Positions 1-14,200 of a stretch of DNA of 64,000 nucleotides are shown here, piece by piece. A model generated the notes under the pieces. It saw only the letters and a list, made by a program, of their open reading frames with translations, did no database searches and was not told the origin of the DNA. The DNA lies in NCBI GenBank assembly GCA_023213315.1, contig JAKCPI010001625.1, positions 1-64,000 of the forward strand, written 5' to 3'. The position numbers were made by a program, and so were the translations under genes. Numbering within the stretch: position 1 is the first letter of the stretch; every line of letters begins with the position of its first letter. This DNA comes from Euborellia annulipes. Taxonomy: Eukaryota; Arthropoda; Insecta; Dermaptera; Anisolabididae.

Positions 1-2025
1 TAAATTAGTTAAGTAAGAAAAAAAGAAAAAGAACTTTCAAATGGATGATTATGAAATTTACATTTCAATGTTTTTGAATAATTACTTGGCAAACAAAGAG
101 AAAAAGAGAGAGACAAAATGGAAAAGGGTTGGCAAATGGGTTTTTTTGAATTGATTGAAATGCATTCATAATAATAAAAAGACAAATAAAATCAATCACT
201 TTTATTTATAGAAACATCCTGTGAGATAGAAATTGTTTAAATGTTCAATTTTTTAATCTGGAATGATTGTCAAGAAATATCCAGTAATTAATTTCAGGAA
301 GAGAAAAAAATAATGAATATGCAAAGTGTAAAAAACTAAAATTGCCATTTCCTTTGGGGTCAAGAATATTGTTGTTCAGTGATTGGCTATTAAAATCTAA
401 AAAAATTGACTAATAATGAAGTATTATCGTTAAGTTTACGGTATATGGCGTTAATATCAATATTATAATAGGTTAGGAAAAATGGGAAGGAAAAGTTGTG
501 GTTTAAGAATAATTATTAAGGGTAAAATTAATGCTGATACAATATAAAGAATTTTTTATTTTAAGGTTTTTTTTCGGCATCGGAGGCAACTATATCATGT
601 GCCTCTTTATGTCAATTAATTGGTAAATTCTAAAGATTATGAAAAAGACCAATTATGAGATAGTTTGCCCCCAGAAAGCTCTCCCTGCCCCCAAGAAAAA
701 TTGAGAAAAATATGGAGCTTTTCAGGCTCCCCCGGAGGATAGCTGGACCCATGCCCCCCCCCCAGCCAAATTCTCTAGTTACCCCCATGCTGAACATCAA
801 TAGCCTATGGATCACCGGTTCGAGATCGTTGAAAATCCTTTTTGACGATCATCAGGGATATATATAACCCCCGTCCCCTCCCTAGAAAATATGCATATGA
901 AAAGTTATTTAAAAAACGGGTGTGTAATACAACTTTAATTATATAATTAAGTTGAATAGGAAATTATTTTTTTTATTATTACTTTCAACCCTTAATTCAT
1001 CCCCCAGTATAATAAAAAAAAAAAAAAAATATATACAGCACTCTGACGAGAATGTTTATACGGTTTTTTTTTTTTTTTTTTTAAGTCGATGGTTTTATTA
1101 TTTATCAGGTATATTTACCCTTTCGCGATGAGATTTTAAAATTTTTGGTTCGGCTTGTACTACAAAACACTAAATATTATTTTAGACTTGAACATCTTCT
1201 GGATATAATACGCGGAGGTATTAATAAAACTATACTTCTTTTTGCGTGGGTGTTTAAATATAACAAAATTTTTGAATGTTTCTCTAATAACGCGAAAATT
1301 ATTATAACTACTATAAAAATAAACTTTAAATCTGATAAGGTTATTTTTTTCCTTGATTTTCATATCATAGTAATTAGAAAAATCTAGTGTGACTGGTCAC
1401 ACACTTTCTCTAAAATTAGTATTAATTAGTAAGTATCAAAGGTATTGTTATTATTTTTAATTATAGTTACGAAAAAATCTGTGGTAGAGCTTTTAAATTG
1501 GTCAGATTCGATTAGTTAGGGATTTGTAAAAAAAAAAAAAAAAAAGAGAGAGAAAGAGAAAGAAAGAATGAAGTGCGGGATGGAGAAATGCCAACACAGC
1601 ATTTTTTTCCATGAGGGGAACCATCAGCTGAGAGAGAGTAAAAAAGGGGTGGGGGAGAGTAGAAAAAGAGCCCTTGCAGAGGTCACCCGCAACATTTCAA
1701 TTACATGTGGGACTTACAAACACATCTCTCAATCTGTCTATCTCTCTATTCATCCTATCCTATCGCTCGCTTTTCAAGAGGGCAAAGTCGACATCTGTTT
1801 TTTTTTTTTTTTATTATATGTCAATATTTCAGTTTTTTACTTTTTTAAGTATGAAAATTATTGCAATCGAGCAAATATTTCATCGTCATGTAGTATAAAT
1901 AGAAAATATGTGCTGCTAGGCCACTACCTTCTAATTTTTCTACTTTTTGTTGTTTTAAAAAAATTCCAAGGTTTATGAACCTTTATTTTTATTACTAATA
2001 AATAAGCATCTCCAAATTAATAATT

Positions 2026-2060
<35 letters not shown>

Positions 2061-2061
2061 G
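1..2061 (+). other. non-coding sequence upstream of the first visible exon
   Basis: AT-rich intron of the same gene or its 5' flank. It holds a reversed SINE-tail fragment at about 561-640, G/C tracts near 660-780, A and T homopolymers, and an (AG)n-rich stretch near 1545-1600. I find no exon with family similarity here. Confidence 0.6.
561..640 (-). repeat. SINE tail fragment
   Basis: The reverse complement gives the motif 'TTGCCTCCGATGCCGAAAAAAACCTTAA' shortened. The same GATGCCGAAAAAGACCTTAA tail occurs at 19460 and 57095. Only the 3' part of the SINE remains. Confidence 0.5.
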
Positions 2062-2263
2062 GTATAATTCGGCAATTTCGACTGCCTCTATCTGAAGCCG
2101 CAATTCCAGGAGAATGGCAAGCTACAGTAGATGTTGATGATAATCAATTCACTACGAGGTTCAATGTTACATCGGTCAGAGGTGGTTCTAGTTCAGCAAC
2201 CAGTCACCTTCTAGGTTTAGGTGGTGAAATTGCTATGGCAGAGGAACACTACGTTGAACTCAG
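2062..2263 (+). CDS. A2M-like gene, window exon 1 (MG2/MG3 region)
   Basis: The acceptor is a run of about 30 T followed by aacag; the donor is CAG|gtaacg. The exon enters in phase 1 and leaves in phase 2. Residues 1-68 read FRLPLSEAAIPGEW..., matching the family pattern 'F.L....P.G.W' where one macroglobulin domain ends and the next begins. No signal peptide or start codon is present, so earlier exons must be upstream. The intron that follows is about 20 kb, the longest in the window. Confidence 0.85.
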
Positions 2264-5200
2264 GTAACGATCTCCTTTTTAAGAACAACTTGTTGCAAAA
2301 TGATATTTCATTTTTTATCTCCATAAAGCAGTTCTCTTATTCACTCGAGTAATATAATTTAATGTATTTTCCAAAATAATTTTAATAAGGCTGTTGGGAG
2401 AGAAAGGACCAAACCGTTTATTTTCTGATTTGTTTGATAAAATCAAATGTTGCCTAAAATTTGTTCACTTTTTGTTTGTTTGTTATTATTATTTTTATTA
2501 AAAAAAAAAATTAATTTAAACCACATGGATAAATTGAATTTCATCTTTTATTTCAAATGAAAAATATTGACGGAAGTAGAATTCAAATTGAGTATTGAAT
2601 AATAATAAAAATTAAAAGAGCTATAATAATTGATTTCTAACAGAGAATATGACTATAGTAAAGGTGACCTTTGACTTCAAGGTGAAGGTAATTTAATAAT
2701 TCGACTTGCCGGAGAGCCTGGCAACGCAGAAGAGCAACAGTAACCAAAATTGTTGCGGTTAAGTAATGCCAAGTGCGGTAAAAGCTCGGGCTGGTGACCT
2801 CGAGAAATCAGCGTGTGGATGTTCCCCAGTAGCTATCGGTACTTTGTATTCTAAATATATTAAATAAAAATTCTAACCTCTAGATGGCCCCGCAGTAGCC
2901 CGAAAAGGGTTTAAACAAATAAAAATAATATTTCTACTTCCTGATGCTCCAAAATAATAATTCATAAATCAACAGAAAGGTCAATCATAAGAAAAAGGTA
3001 AATCGCTAAGATTTTGGCAATAAATAAAAATCAATTTCGGTGAGTTTAATAACACTAGTCGACAAGGTTTTTTTCACAAGAAATCTGATAAGTGAACCTA
3101 GTACATTTTTTCATTCTGAATTCAGATATGTAGTTAGAATTTTTCCATCAGGCACAGTTTTAGAGATATAGAGCAAAATAGATTTTAGTCGAAAATGGGC
3201 TCTAAAACGGCTTTTATTTAAAATGTTCAAATTATTTTTAACGCGACACCCCGTCAAATAATGCAGATAGTTAGAATACATATAAATTTTAAGTTTCATC
3301 CCAATCGGAGGTCATTTAGACGTGCCGCAAACGGCTTAAAGTTTCAAAAAATCGAAATTTTCAAGATTTTTTTTGCTTTGGTCACCCCTAATACAATTTT
3401 AGATACCCCTGAATGCAAAACACATATATGTACGATATTCTATAGTTCTTTGGCTTTCTAAAAATCATTCATTCATAAAAATCTGCTATTTATTAACGAA
3501 ATTATGAACAAAAACGTGAGCAAAGAAAAAACACAAGTACACTCACTGGTCGAAAAAAATGGACTTCAATTGAATTAAAAGCGAACCCTATCCACGATAA
3601 GCTAATGTATCCTCTCTGAGCATCGAGTCACGGGCACTAACTTTATTATATATTATTAAAAAAAAATATTTTTTGAATCTCATATCTTTCTTTATACTTG
3701 TAAAAGAACAAGAGATCTATTTTTTTCGTCCAGTGAGTGTACTTGTGTTTTTTCTTTGCTCACGTTTTTGTTCATAATTTCGTTAATAAATAGCAGATTT
3801 TTATGAATGAATGATTTTTAGAAAGCCAAAGAACTATAGAATATCGTACATATATGTGTTTTGCATTCAGGGGTATCTAAAATTGTATTAGGGGTGACCA
3901 AAGCAAAAAAAAAATCTTGAAAATTTCGATTTTTTGAAACTTTAAGCCGTTTGCGGCACGTCTAAATGACCTCCGATTGGAATGAAACTTAAAATTTATA
4001 TGTATTCTAACTATCTGCATAATTTGACGGGGTGCGGCGTTAAAAATAATTTGAACATTCTAAATAAAAGCCGTTTTAGAGCCCATTTTCGACCAAAATC
4101 TATTTTGCTCTATATCTCTAAAACTGTGCCTGATGGAAAAATTCTAACTACATATCTGAATTCAGGGTGAAAAATACTTCTAGAATTTCATATCTTCATT
4201 CTTGTGAAAGAAAAAAAGTTCATTTTTGTCGACTAGTGTAATTCGTATATTTCTGATTTAACAGCAATCCTTCATCAGCGGTTAACTCACACTATAAAAC
4301 TACATAAGGTGTTACAAATTGTTTTATCAGAGTGGATTGTTGTTATCGAACCTAGGTTTCGAATCACGTTTGAATTATATATAAACAATTCACTCTGATA
4401 AAACAATTTGTAACACCTTATGTGGTTTCATAGTGTATTAGCTGCTGTTAAAGCATCCAAAATATATGGATTATAAAACTCACCGAAATTGATTTTTATA
4501 TACTGCCAAAATCTTAGCGATTTACCTTTTCCTAAGAGTATTCATTTGGCACACCACAACTCTAATTGTTATAAGAGAAGCTATAATTCCGACGAGTATT
4601 TCGAGCGAAAAGTTGCTTTCAAGAAAATTCATAAACAATACAACAAGATCATCAGAGGGCATAATCGACTGTGGTTCCAGAAAGGGCAATTCCAAAAACC
4701 TATGCCATAACCAAAGCATACAGGAGCTAGCTAACAAAGAAATTGATAAGATTTAAACTTTCGACCGTTGGTTCTCGTTAAAACATTTTGTAAATTAAAA
4801 TTAAATATACAAATTAAACACTAGGTTATTTGTTTCAAAGGATTTATTAATTAAACAATTAACAGTTGATACGTATTTCGACAATTCCTTGTAATCATCA
4901 GAAGTGATTACATTCTAATACATGGAATTGAATGTAATCACTGATGATTACAAGGAATTGTCGAAATAAGTATCAAGTGTTAATTTTTTAATTAATAAAA
5001 CCTTTGAAACAAATAACCTAGCGTTTAATTTCTATATTTAATTTTAAAGAAATTGAATTCAAATCAAGAATCTCAAAATTAATTTGGCAAATAAAAAATT
5101 ATTTCCTGCGAAGAATGATGACAATGTAATGAGACCTTTAAATATGTGTATAATAAAGATTATGACATGTCCTATATCCTTTTCAAGCTTCAAAGGCTTT

Positions 5201-8200
5201 AAATATTGACAATGTTAACACCTTTAATCGCACGATCAAGAAACAGCGACACCAAAAATTGTATTTGTAAATTCCAGAATACAGACACCAATTATTCATT
5301 TTTTTTTTTTTTTAATTAGTACTATACCAGCTACTTTTTATTTACACCTGATATAATAATTTTTCAAAAGAAAAAATATATATTTTCACTTGATTTATAG
5401 CTACACTTTTTTTTTTTTTAGAGAAAACAATACATGGTGAAAAGGAAGTACCCTTAAAACAACTCTGGTCGTGTTTTGTTATTTTCTCTTCTCCCGCTTC
5501 CTTTTGCTTTTCCCCCCTACCATGGAATGAGTGTTTTTCGATGTTGTCTTTTTTTTTATTCCAATGAAATCGAATCTAATTTTTTATGCAAGTAATTTTC
5601 TTTGAAAATTCACAGCAAATAGAGTGAATTGTAAATGAGATAAGAGAATCACTGTAATAGTGAGAGACAGATATTCTGCTGGAGAAATATCGCATATCTA
5701 TTCTTATGAAATATGAATAAGAAATATTTTTTTATCTCATTTGAATTGGATTTAGGAATAGATCAATTCTATCGAAATGTTTATTTGTTTTATTTCAAGT
5801 GTTTCATGCATCATCGTCAATGTTCATAAAATTAATTCTCCGTTTGAAGAAATACATAAATTATAATGATGTTGAATATGGGTGTTTTTGTCAATATACA
5901 GGGTGTAGAAAAAGTAGTGACGAAAATTGAAAACTGATAAAAAGAAAAATGTCAGTATATAAATAAGCGATGTGGGGTGTTTTTCGATGTTGACTTTTTT
6001 ATTACAATGAAATCGAATCTTTTTATGCAAGTAATTTTAAAGGGGCGGAGTTATTGTCTTATGGAACTAATTTTTTTTTTTTTTTTTAATTTTCGTAATT
6101 ACTTTTTTCGGATAGCCTAATACAAAATTAAATCTCTTTTTTTAAGGATTTTAAAACATGGTCTTTTCAGTAAAAGGTTAGGCAAAATTTTTTTTATAAT
6201 TTATGAAAAATTATTTTAGGCTAAAACTTATTTTAAAACCCTTAAAATAAAAAGAAGATTAATTATGTAGTATCCAAAAAAAGTAATTTTGAAAATTATA
6301 CAGTAGGCCTATGTTATTAACCATAAAAATGTTTAGTAATTTTTTAAATAAAAAATTCATCGTGTTAAAACAAATTTGATTTTTGAGTATATGACAATAA
6401 AGAACAAATCAAATGATCCTTTTCTTGAAAAGCCCTGCTGATCAGGCAATGCGTGCCCATTTGGTGTGATCAGGCAATGCATCAATGTCATCAAAGGGAT
6501 TTGGAGGGAGTCGAGTTGTAACAGAGATGGTCTTGTGAAAAAAAAAAAAAAACATTCTATAAGGCGGCCTTATCAAGAGATAAAAATCAATTGTTTGTAG
6601 ATTGATGTTGATTGAAGGTCTTTATCTTTATATATAAAATTCTTCTGTACGTGTGTATGTGACTGAACTCCTCCTAAACGACTGAACCAATTATGATGAA
6701 ATTTTCTGTGTATGTTTGTGAGAATCCCGGACAGGTTTTGTTTCACAAATAACAATAAGTTAATGAGTAATTAACCGTTAAAATAAGAAAAAATAAAAAT
6801 TAGGAGAAATAGTTGCCATGGTAAGAAAATATAAATATTTACCCATGTTTACGATTTTTTTTTATTTATTTACATTTTGAATTCTAAAATATCCGCTTAA
6901 ATTTTTTGTCTGTGTATCGGGAGAGTCCCGGAAAGGATATGATCCACAAAAAATCTTAAGTTCATGAATAATTAACCGTTAAAATAATCTCTATATATAA
7001 AAATCAAAAGGGAAAATGTATGTACCGGTATGTATATAAGTAGGCGAGCAAGGGGGTCCAGGGGGCGCAGCCCCCTGCGTAGACGGAGAGCCCCGCCGAA
7101 GGCGGGGCTTTGCGTCTAGTATAAGTATATAAATTTACTTTTCTCTTGTTATATGTGTCAGGGACAGAAGGGTTATGATTACATCAGGGCAGTAGCAGAT
7201 TCTGACAACTTTAATTTAATAAACATTAAAAAAAAAATTTAAAAATCGGTGATCTTACTTTTAATGTTCAGTGTCAGTTCATGTGTCGAACGCCTTTCTT
7301 CTATTGTAAATACCAGAGTGTTATGCGAAGAGATATCAAGTAATCTGTAAAAAAAAAAGAAAAATATTTATTTTTTCCTTAAGGTTTTTTTCGGTATCGA
7401 AAGCCATTTAGACCCCCGTCTCTATTTATTTCAATTAGATTGGTAGTGAATCCAATTGATTGTCGCTTGAGACGGAATGTGAACCCGCGACCCTTGATAC
7501 AAATGGCCAGCACGTTAAATAGTACACCAAGGCCCGAGGGCAATATTTATTTAAAAACTCAAAATTTTTCTTTTATAAAACTATGAATAGGAAATTATTT
7601 AACAAATCGATTATAAATTCTATAAAAAATAATAAGTTTTCCATCAACAGCCAAGTGAGAAGATATTTCAATTGCTAAAAAGAGCTTTTTGTAAAAAAAT
7701 AAAATAAAAAAAGTTAGATTTAGTGAAAAAAAAGTTTATATAAAGCCATTTTAGGGTAAAAGTTGTTTGTATCACTCAAATACAAAAACGCTAGAAAAGA
7801 GTTCTCTCTCTAATTAGTACCGTAGTGAAAATCAGGGAGTGAAAAATAATAATTTTTTTTTTTTTTTTTAAATATAATATTGCTAAATATAATGACAAAA
7901 AAAACATAAAAGGGAGTATTTATTTATTCAAGAATGTGCCCTTTAAAAAAGGTCTTTAACCGCAAGTTGAAGAAGTCCTAAAATGTTTAATGGAATACAT
8001 TAACAAATCATAAAGAGATTAAATAAAAGGTAGCTTAATTCTTTTTTTTTTAACTGCCTTTGAAGATGGTAATTTCTGCAAGTTAGAATTAAACAAAGTT
8101 AAAAACTCGAAAATGTAAAATTATCATTTTTTTGTTTCTTTTTTTTTTATATAGGTCTAGAACATAAAATTATAATTTATAAATTAAAATTTAAATATAA

Positions 8201-11200
8201 TATGAGTATTAAATTTTTTTTTTGTTTATAAAAAAATTATAAATGTTAAAGATGAAAAGGCTCTCGGGCCTTGGTGTAGTTGCTAGCGTACTGGCCTTCT
8301 AAACCAAGAGCCGCGGGTTCGCCTCCCAGGCAGTCCGATGATTTTATTTGGATACGCTTAGATAAATATGCCTGGATCCCAAATATATATATTAATCAAG
8401 TACCGGTATCGTTTAAAGTCTTATATGGCCTGAGTTGCCGAAAAAACTGTGCGTATGAGTGTGAGGGTGTATGGGAAAAAAATGTGTGTTTAAAAAATGA
8501 AAATTTTTTATGTCTACTCTATGCCTATTAAGAGGAAGTAAGAATCATGAATTGGTTTGGCAAGAATAACAGATTTGTTGATATTGTCTAGAATACAAAA
8601 TTCATATACTTTCTCTCTTTATAAACAAGAAAATAAAATAATCAGTAACAATTCAATTCCCACAAGTTTTTAAGAAAGAACTTCAAATAACAGAATCTCC
8701 GTAGGGAAATTTCCTGTATCCCTTAATATAAAAACCCGGAATCTAAATAATATATTTAATTATATGCAAAACAATTGTATAAATTATGTTCTAAATGAAA
8801 AAACACCTTGTGAATAATTTACTTTCAATAACTGATTGACATTTGAATATTCAAATGTCAGGATGTTTAATTAATAAAAATAATAATATTTATTTCTGTC
8901 ATGAATTATTTCAATTACAAATCATCCAACAGTCAATCACACGTAAATGACCTTTAATAAATAAAAATTCTTCTTGTTTTGATTTTATTATTAAACCAGT
9001 GTTCTTTATGTTTATTAATGTATTTAAAACAAATTTTATTTCACTTTTTTTTCGAAATGAATTTAATTTCCATTTCTATACATACTTCCATACCAATCTG
9101 TTGAAGAATTCGGGGTGGGGGGGGGATAATTGAACCCTGTTATTCAATGGTGTGTCAAAGACCAAAAAATTCAAAATTGAGTTAAGCATGGAATATTGTT
9201 TCAAATGCTTTAATTAATAGTATTTTTTATGAAATATGTCCTAAAAAAATTTATTTTTAATGTAAAAGCATAAAATTATTTTTACAATATTTCAATGCAG
9301 GATTTTACATTTTTCAATAATGATTTATGTACTTAACATGTTGTTTCGTAATACTTAATTTGAAAAGAACAATTTTTCATTTATGCGTCAAGTGCAAGAC
9401 ATCGTAAACAACTATACGCTTGAGATATATTGTTGCGTTTATGCCCTAAGTATTTTCAATTATGAACACCGGCATCGCTATTGTTTAGAGGTATTTAATA
9501 TAAACTCAAGAAAATATTAATTTTATTTATTTCAAATTTATATATTCAATACACTATTACTATATTCCATTTGTTGAAAGTTAATACAAGTATTTCATAG
9601 CCTACAATATCAATAGTTATATTATAATTCATTTTTTACTTTCTTTTAGGCTAATTCTATAATGTTTTCTATCTTTTTCTATGAACATATATATATATAT
9701 ATATAATTTTCCAATTAACAATAAATTAATATCGTTTAATTGAGTTTTAACCAGTGTGATTTTAACAACCAATAAAAAGTTATTTACCAAATAATATTAT
9801 ATATATTTTTTTCCCTTAAATAAACAAAAATCATTTTTTTTTTTTGAAAAATGAGCAAATTTTCTCTGAATTCGTAGACGTCAAAATTTAATTTTTTGAT
9901 ATTATTCCTGATAATGAAAATGAAGATGAGGATGAGGATCAGTGCGATTTCGAAAAGACAACAAAATAAATAATATTAGGTTAGGTTAGGTTGAAGTGGC
10001 CGTAATATTAAGTCTATTTCATTATTATAACTTTGATTTACTGTTTCCAAGCTATTTATTCAGAAATTAATTGATGAGAAAATTTTGATATCACTTTGTA
10101 TTTAATTTTAAAATATTAATACTATTTAAAATTGATGAATGTGATTTTGATAAAAAGTTTCTATGCTACTAGTATTAAATATAAAGAGACTTTGAAGCAT
10201 TTTTGCAAATATAATTGGACTTAGAGAATTTTTCAATCATGGGTCAAAGGACTTTGAAGCATTATTTACAAATATATATCGCACATAGAGAATTTTGTAA
10301 AAATAATTTTTTATATTTTATTTTTTTTCTCTAAATTAGTCATATTTTTAGAGATAATTTATGAATATCTGCCATAATTACAGTATTTACTTGCACAATT
10401 GACAAAAAAAATGATATATAATCTAATAAAAACAATTTAAATCAGAAAAACTTTAATGTTAATTTTCTCAAAACTCGATATTTGGTCTTTGACACACCAT
10501 TGAATAACAGGGTTCAATTATATGACGTGGCAGAAGATCACAGGTTTATATGTCGTGTAGTAGTGAATGAGATATTTATTTATTTTTTTCATCGGAACTT
10601 GATACAATAAAAAAGAACAAATTAAAAATTTTCTCTAGTCACTTTTGATAAATCTATCCCAAAGAGACCTTTTGCTCAAAATAGACTAAAGTTGAGACAG
10701 TAGCTATATGTTCCCTCTGGACACTCGCTCTTATCGCAATCCCTTGAGAATACTTTTCAAAGGGATTCCAAAGAGAAGACGACTCGAGTAAATGGCAAGC
10801 GAGGGCATCATCACCTGTACTATGACGACCTAAAACCCCTTCTTTCAAAAAATATAATCATTATTCTTAAATACCATTTATTTTTAGATAATAAATCGTT
10901 TTTTTTTAATTATTTGTAATATACAATATTCTAAATTTGTAATTAATTAATAAAAAGCAAATTAATTAAATATCTCATTAAAAAAATCCAATTTATTCTA
11001 TCTCTTTCTTTAAAATTATTATTAAGTAATCAGGGCCGTAACTAGGCAGGTACAACAGATTTACCCGCACAGGGCCCAGAGATGAGCCACTAAAATGAAA
11101 TTGCTAATTGAATTTTCTTTATGGCTTGGAGTAGTTGGTAGCGTGCCTACCTTCTATACCGAAGGCCGCGGGTTAAGACCCCAGATAGTCCGATGATTTT

Positions 11201-14200
11201 ATTTAAGGCATTTGGATACCAAATGGCTTAAATGTAGATTTCTATCAACTTTTGGAGTAAATATGTCACTTAGAAGTAGTACTTTACCTAATAAGTTTTT
11301 TCAGAAATTTCTAAATTTTCAATTTCTTTGTTATATTATGATAAAATACTCAATTTTAAAAAGTTTTTATTCTTTGAAATTTTTCCGAAAAGTGAATAGT
11401 TTTTGAAATAATCACAAAAGAAAAAACATTTTTCGTAAATTTTGGAAAAATAAATCAAAACAATTGAAAATTTCAAAATTTCTGAAAAAACTTATTGGGT
11501 AAAGTACTACTTCCAAATGACGTATTTACTCCAAAAGTTGATAGAAATCTACAATTTTAGTGTAAGGAGCATATACCAAATTTCATCTATCTACTGCTTT
11601 GGTTTTTAAGCAATCGTGTTCACACACACACCCAGACGTAATTCCAAAAGAATATACGAGAAAGTCTCGGGGAAGTCATTCCCCATATTTTTTTATTAAA
11701 GAAAATCCTAGATATAATAGTAGCAAAGTGTTCTTATGTTCGCCTATCATGCTGTTTGACCAATGAAATTTTGCTATACTATTAAAAATAAGAAAAAGAT
11801 AATTACTTTTTCATAAAGATGCACCATAATAAGTTGGCAAAATTCATTTGAAGAAATCCATTCAGGTGTTGGTTTCTGCTATCGCTCGCTTACTATCTAA
11901 ACAAAAAAATCTCAAAATGTTAAATAAAAAACTCATATTCAAAATTAATTCTCTTTTGATGAATTAATTATGAATACAAGTTGACATACTCGGCTGAAAA
12001 ATAAAATGGGAAACATTTATTTTTTTTTATACATAGTTTTTACATATAAAATATTATTTTAAATACACAACAAAAAATCACACATTTAAGCTTCTTTTGA
12101 AGAGGTTGAGGCGTGGCGTTTCTTCATTGTATTGCCTTTGTTGATGTCTTTTTGATCTTAATAGAGTATGCCTTTGTTGATATGTATTCTTGGTCTTCAT
12201 AGTCTTCGAAGAATGAATGTTCGTACTTCACTCACAATTCTTCCTTTTTATTCTTAGCATAAAATGCATAAAAATCAGAAAAGAAAGATCAAAAAGATCT
12301 TAAAAAAAGCTTTAGAAGTGCAAAAATTGGATATTCATTAAGTGTGACCACTCTCCCAAATTCAAATATCATTGTTGTTTAAGTGAAGCTAAGCTAAAGG
12401 GACCTATATTTAAATATTATTGCGCCCGGGGAGAGTGATCCCCCTCACCTCTATCATTCCCTAATATAAAAATCGAAAGACATGCATTTAATTTTGGCCG
12501 AAGAGAACTTTCATAGGCCTAAGGCCTAATTAATTTTGACCGAATAGAAGAAACTTGTTGTATTTTCATTGGACTTATCATCTTAAACACAAGGATCCGA
12601 ACTGAACTGAGTAGTGATGATGAAATACCTGCCTAAATCTATTAATCATTTATCGAAAGGTTGTTATTACTCTCCACAAGAGAATCTTTATATTCACTTG
12701 CTGTTCGAAATCAATGTGATCAGAATCAAAAATCCAATGAAACATGACAAGTTTCGGTTTTTGAGTTATACCAAAAATAAAAAAAAAATATAAAACAAGA
12801 ACTCGTCTCCTCATTCCAAACTCTAGACTGCCTAACGGGGGTAAACAGTGATTTTTGATTGCATGCTGATTTTCTAGCGAACGGAAATCCGAGAGAGCTC
12901 AAGTTTACAAAAAATATTTACAAAAAAATAATGTCCCTTAATTCTAACAACAATTGAAATAATAAAGCAGAATAAAAAAATACAGTAGATACATTGATAT
13001 TTTAAAGTTGCAATAAATAGAGAAAAAATAAAATTTGGTTTCGGTGATATGATGGGGAAAAATCTTTTGTATTTGTTCTTAAATAGAAATTCTTAAAATA
13101 TTTTTATGAACTTAAGCCAAGGATTAAGTGGTGAGGTAAATAAATAAAAAAATTTTAAAAATTTCAAAATATATCAAATAAATTTTGCTCCTAATAAATT
13201 GAATAGGTGTTGCTTATTAAAATTTTATAATTTTTGTGAGTTTTCCTTCAAAAAAATTATGAAGCAATTATTAAATAAATTTTATACTAAGAAAAATTAT
13301 AAAATTTTAATTAGCAGTCACTTAAGTCAAAGACTAATGACTATTTATAATTCAAACAAACCATTTAAAATGTAAAAAATATGATAACTATAAATTTAAT
13401 TTTTATTTTGCTTTTTACAATTTTTACTTATATAACTAAAGCTTGCGGAAGAAGAGTAACGAGACAATGGAGTTATTATATATAAATCAAATTCTTAATC
13501 AATTATAAAATTGAACATTTTACATTTACAAGATAGCTACTTTCGAAGAAATTTTTCAAACAAAATGAAAATTATTATTGGTAATATTATAAAAATTGAA
13601 TATTAATTTTATTAAATTTAAATAAAATTAAATTAAATTATTTTTTGTACTGAATCTCTAAATTTGCAATCTTTTAAGCATTTGAAACCTCTTGGCTTTA
13701 CTCGTTTTTCGCAAGCAATAATAAAAATAATTAAAATAAGCGGATCTGAGGGGATTTAGGGGTTGGAAAAAAAAACCTTCGAAATTAAAAATTGACAAAA
13801 ACAAATTTTAACAAGTTTTTAACAAATTTTGAAAATTAAATATTAGAAACCGTCCCCTTCATCATCGATGACAGGATCTGCTTATTAAAAATAAAGAGGA
13901 GACTCAGATTGGCAAAAATATTTGCAGCCAATTAATTTAATAAATTTTGTAGCAAAATTGTTTAGTTTTGGTTTTTGTGTTTATATTGATATTATAAGCT
14001 TTATTATGTGTATGTATAGTTTAAAAATGGCTGCTTCAATTAATTAATTTGTTTAACTTTTTTGATGAAATTTCTTTAATTTGAATATTTGATTCAAAAT
14101 ATAATTTGTAGTTTGTAAATAAAGAATTAAAAAATCTAAATGGGCCTTATGTCCATTCCTACTCCTATAGAGAGGGCATGTAAATACCTTGTTTCATTTC

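Noticed and set aside
1568..1978. 136-codon open frame on the plus strand
   Set aside because: Composition is low-complexity, with a poly-Phe run from a T tract. No family similarity, and no splice site links it to exon 1.
9898..9966. Acidic frame in the TIR element as transposase C-terminus
   Set aside because: Too short and low-complexity to name a family.
12085..12200. Minus-strand basic peptide (MKKRHASTSSKEA) as a histone-like or ribosomal pseudogene
   Set aside because: Thirteen codons with no recognisable flanking homology.
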